Shown piece by piece: positions 63,054-64,000 of a stretch of 64,000 nt of DNA (positions are counted from its first letter, which is position 1; each line of letters opens with the position of its first letter). The notes under the pieces are model-generated. The model was given only the letters and a program-made list of their open reading frames with translations. It searched no databases and was not told the DNA's origin. Made by a program: the position numbers and the translations under genes. Source of the stretch: Demequina iriomotensis (GTDB lineage Bacteria > Actinomycetota > Actinomycetes > Actinomycetales > Demequinaceae); assembly GCF_000971395.1 (NCBI RefSeq), contig NZ_BBME01000017.1, positions 62,001 to 126,000 on the forward strand, given 5' to 3'.

Positions 63054-64000
63054 GTCGCCCGGCGCTCGATCAGGGCGTCGACGAGCGTGGCGAGCTGCGG
63101 CAGGCCGCCGGAGCGCTCCATGCTCGAGGCGACCCGGCCTGCGGCCTCCCGGTAGCGCGGATCCTCGAGCACCGCGAGCACCGCCTTGCGGACCGCGGCG
63201 GGCGACGGGTTCTCCCCCTTGACTCGCAGGCCCACGCCCGACCACGCCACGCGCGCGGCGACCTCGGGCTTGTCCTCCTGACCACCGCTCGTCACGATCG
63301 GCAGGCCGTGCTTGAGCGCGTACTGCACGCCGCCGTAGCCGCCGTTGGTGACATAGACGTCCGTCAGCGGTAGGAGGTCGTCATAGGGCAGGAACTCCGC
63401 CGCGCGTGCGTTCGCCGGAAGAGGCGGGAGGGTGTCGACGGGCCGGCCGCCGGTGGAGACGACCACGAGCACGTCCTCGTGGGCGAGCCCCTCGAGCGCC
63501 GGCCGGATGATCTGGCGGTAGTCCTTGTTGGCGATGGTGCCCTGCGTCACGTGCACGACGGGCCGTGAGCCGTCCAGGTCGGTCCACCACTCCGGCAGCG
63601 GCGCCGCCGAGCCGCTCGCGGAGATCGGCCCGGTGAAATGGAGCGTCGCGGGCGCATCGGAGCGGGGGTACTCAAACTCCTCGACCGTGAACTGGGCGAT
63701 CGCCTCGGCGTGGCGCATCCAGTCCATGACCGCGAACGGCATGGCGCCGCCGTGAACGTCGCGGTACTGCTCCGCGGCGAGGGCGTCCGCGCGGTCCAGC
63801 ACCAGTCGGCCGACGAGCATCGCGAGCACGGCGTTCCGCATCCGGCCGATGGGGCCTGGGAAGGGCGGAAGGCCCATGCCGACGGGCGCGGTGTCGCGGC
63901 TCGAGAGCGTGAGCGGGAGGATCCCGCACACGATCACCGGGGGCCGCGTCGCTGCGCCCTGGCCGAGCAGCAGCGCCCCACCCGCATAGGCCGGGTCGAG
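63050..64000 (-). CDS. GT1-family (UGT/YjiC-like) glycosyltransferase, N-terminus beyond right edge
   Basis: The frame is open to the window edge; at least 316 residues are visible. The C-terminal donor-binding half is complete: RPVVHVTQGTIANKDYRQII, EFLPYDDLLPLTDVYVTN, GGYGGVQYALKHGLPIV and GGQEDKPEVAARVAWSGVG. These match macrolide- and flavonoid-type GT1 enzymes that move sugar from a nucleotide donor to a small molecule. The acceptor-binding half is mostly outside. Its stop overlaps the SURF1 stop region by 4 bp (convergent). Confidence 0.88.
   Translation of the reverse strand, partial: LDPAYAGGALLLGQGAATRPPVIVCGILPLTLSSRDTAPVGMGLPPFPGPIGRMRNAVLAMLVGRLVLDRADALAAEQYRDVHGGAMPFAVMDWMRHAEAIAQFTVEEFEYPRSDAPATLHFTGPISASGSAAPLPEWWTDLDGSRPVVHVTQGTIANKDYRQIIRPALEGLAHEDVLVVVSTGGRPVDTLPPLPANARAAEFLPYDDLLPLTDVYVTNGGYGGVQYALKHGLPIVTSGGQEDKPEVAARVAWSGVGLRVKGENPSPAAVRKAVLAVLEDPRYREAAGRVASSMERSGGLPQLATLVDALIERRAT

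Noticed and set aside
1..64000. CRISPR arrays, insertion sequences, prophage, replication origin
   Set aside because: No regularly spaced direct repeats, transposase, integrase, phage structural gene or DnaA-box cluster was seen; the dispersed 9-mer has no regular spacing.

Overview
This window comes from a very GC-rich actinobacterial chromosome, most likely a member of the Micrococcales (Cellulomonas/Demequina-like). The evidence is the actinobacterial gene order hisF, ABC exporter, hisI, trpE, HGxxPAAW protein, trpCBA, lgt, gltBD, pyk, the Pup system, an InhA-type FabI, a DUF5703 protein, and many leaderless -10 elements of the form TAGNNT placed 6-7 nt before start codons. There is no IS element, prophage, CRISPR array or rRNA operon. 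One tRNA gene (Leu, GAG) is present. Both window edges cut genes: a large secreted glycosidase on the left and a GT1 glycosyltransferase on the right.

Layout. 1-2756 is a secreted LamG/Ig/GH43/GH51 arabinan- or arabinoxylan-degrading enzyme with a long regulatory upstream region carrying two similar operator-like palindromes. 3316-28448 is a minus-strand core block: pyk, gltD, gltB, lgt, trpA, trpB, trpC, a small membrane protein, trpE, hisI, an unknown protein, a heterodimeric ABC exporter, hisF, an FKBP lipoprotein, then the pupylation genes pafA, pup, dop, arc and the tRNA methylase trmI. Genes in this block commonly overlap by 1, 4 or 8 nt. No 20S proteasome genes lie between pup and pafA, and the ARC ATPase lacks the C-terminal proteasome-docking tail. 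28527-40266 is a mosaic of short transcription units: site-2-type protease, RecB-like nuclease, chemoreceptor, HAD phosphatase, PAC2 protein, UppP, aldo/keto reductase, GNAT, M20 peptidase, DUF2142 membrane protein, tRNA-Leu and a 47-residue GPGG membrane protein.

40481-49602 is the most unusual region. An SOS mutasome operon (imuA, imuB, dnaE2) is headed by two overlapping perfect LexA boxes and is followed 63 bp later, on the same strand, by a 965-residue protein with a TIR-like domain, a Clp-N-like region and a membrane-anchored KAP P-loop NTPase. This looks like a single-gene defence or stress-response NTPase that could be co-expressed with the SOS mutasome. 49806-55663 holds a TrmH methylase, a DUF2157 protein, an SPFH/NfeD pair, a TSUP permease with a cysteine-less Rrf2 regulator and a three-palindrome operator region, and a lone ABC ATPase. 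55674-58562 holds divergent glgA(glgM) and glgC, followed by serB, a GH88/105 glycosidase, sixA, fabI, fabG, a SURF1 protein and the truncated glycosyltransferase.

Across the window a 9-mer, GCATCGTCC/GGACGATGC, occurs at least 38 times by eye, where base composition predicts about one. It appears in several reading frames and is enriched between genes, where inverted pairs form the stems of terminator-like hairpins. This resembles the behaviour of DNA uptake sequences and is the main undescribed signal found here.
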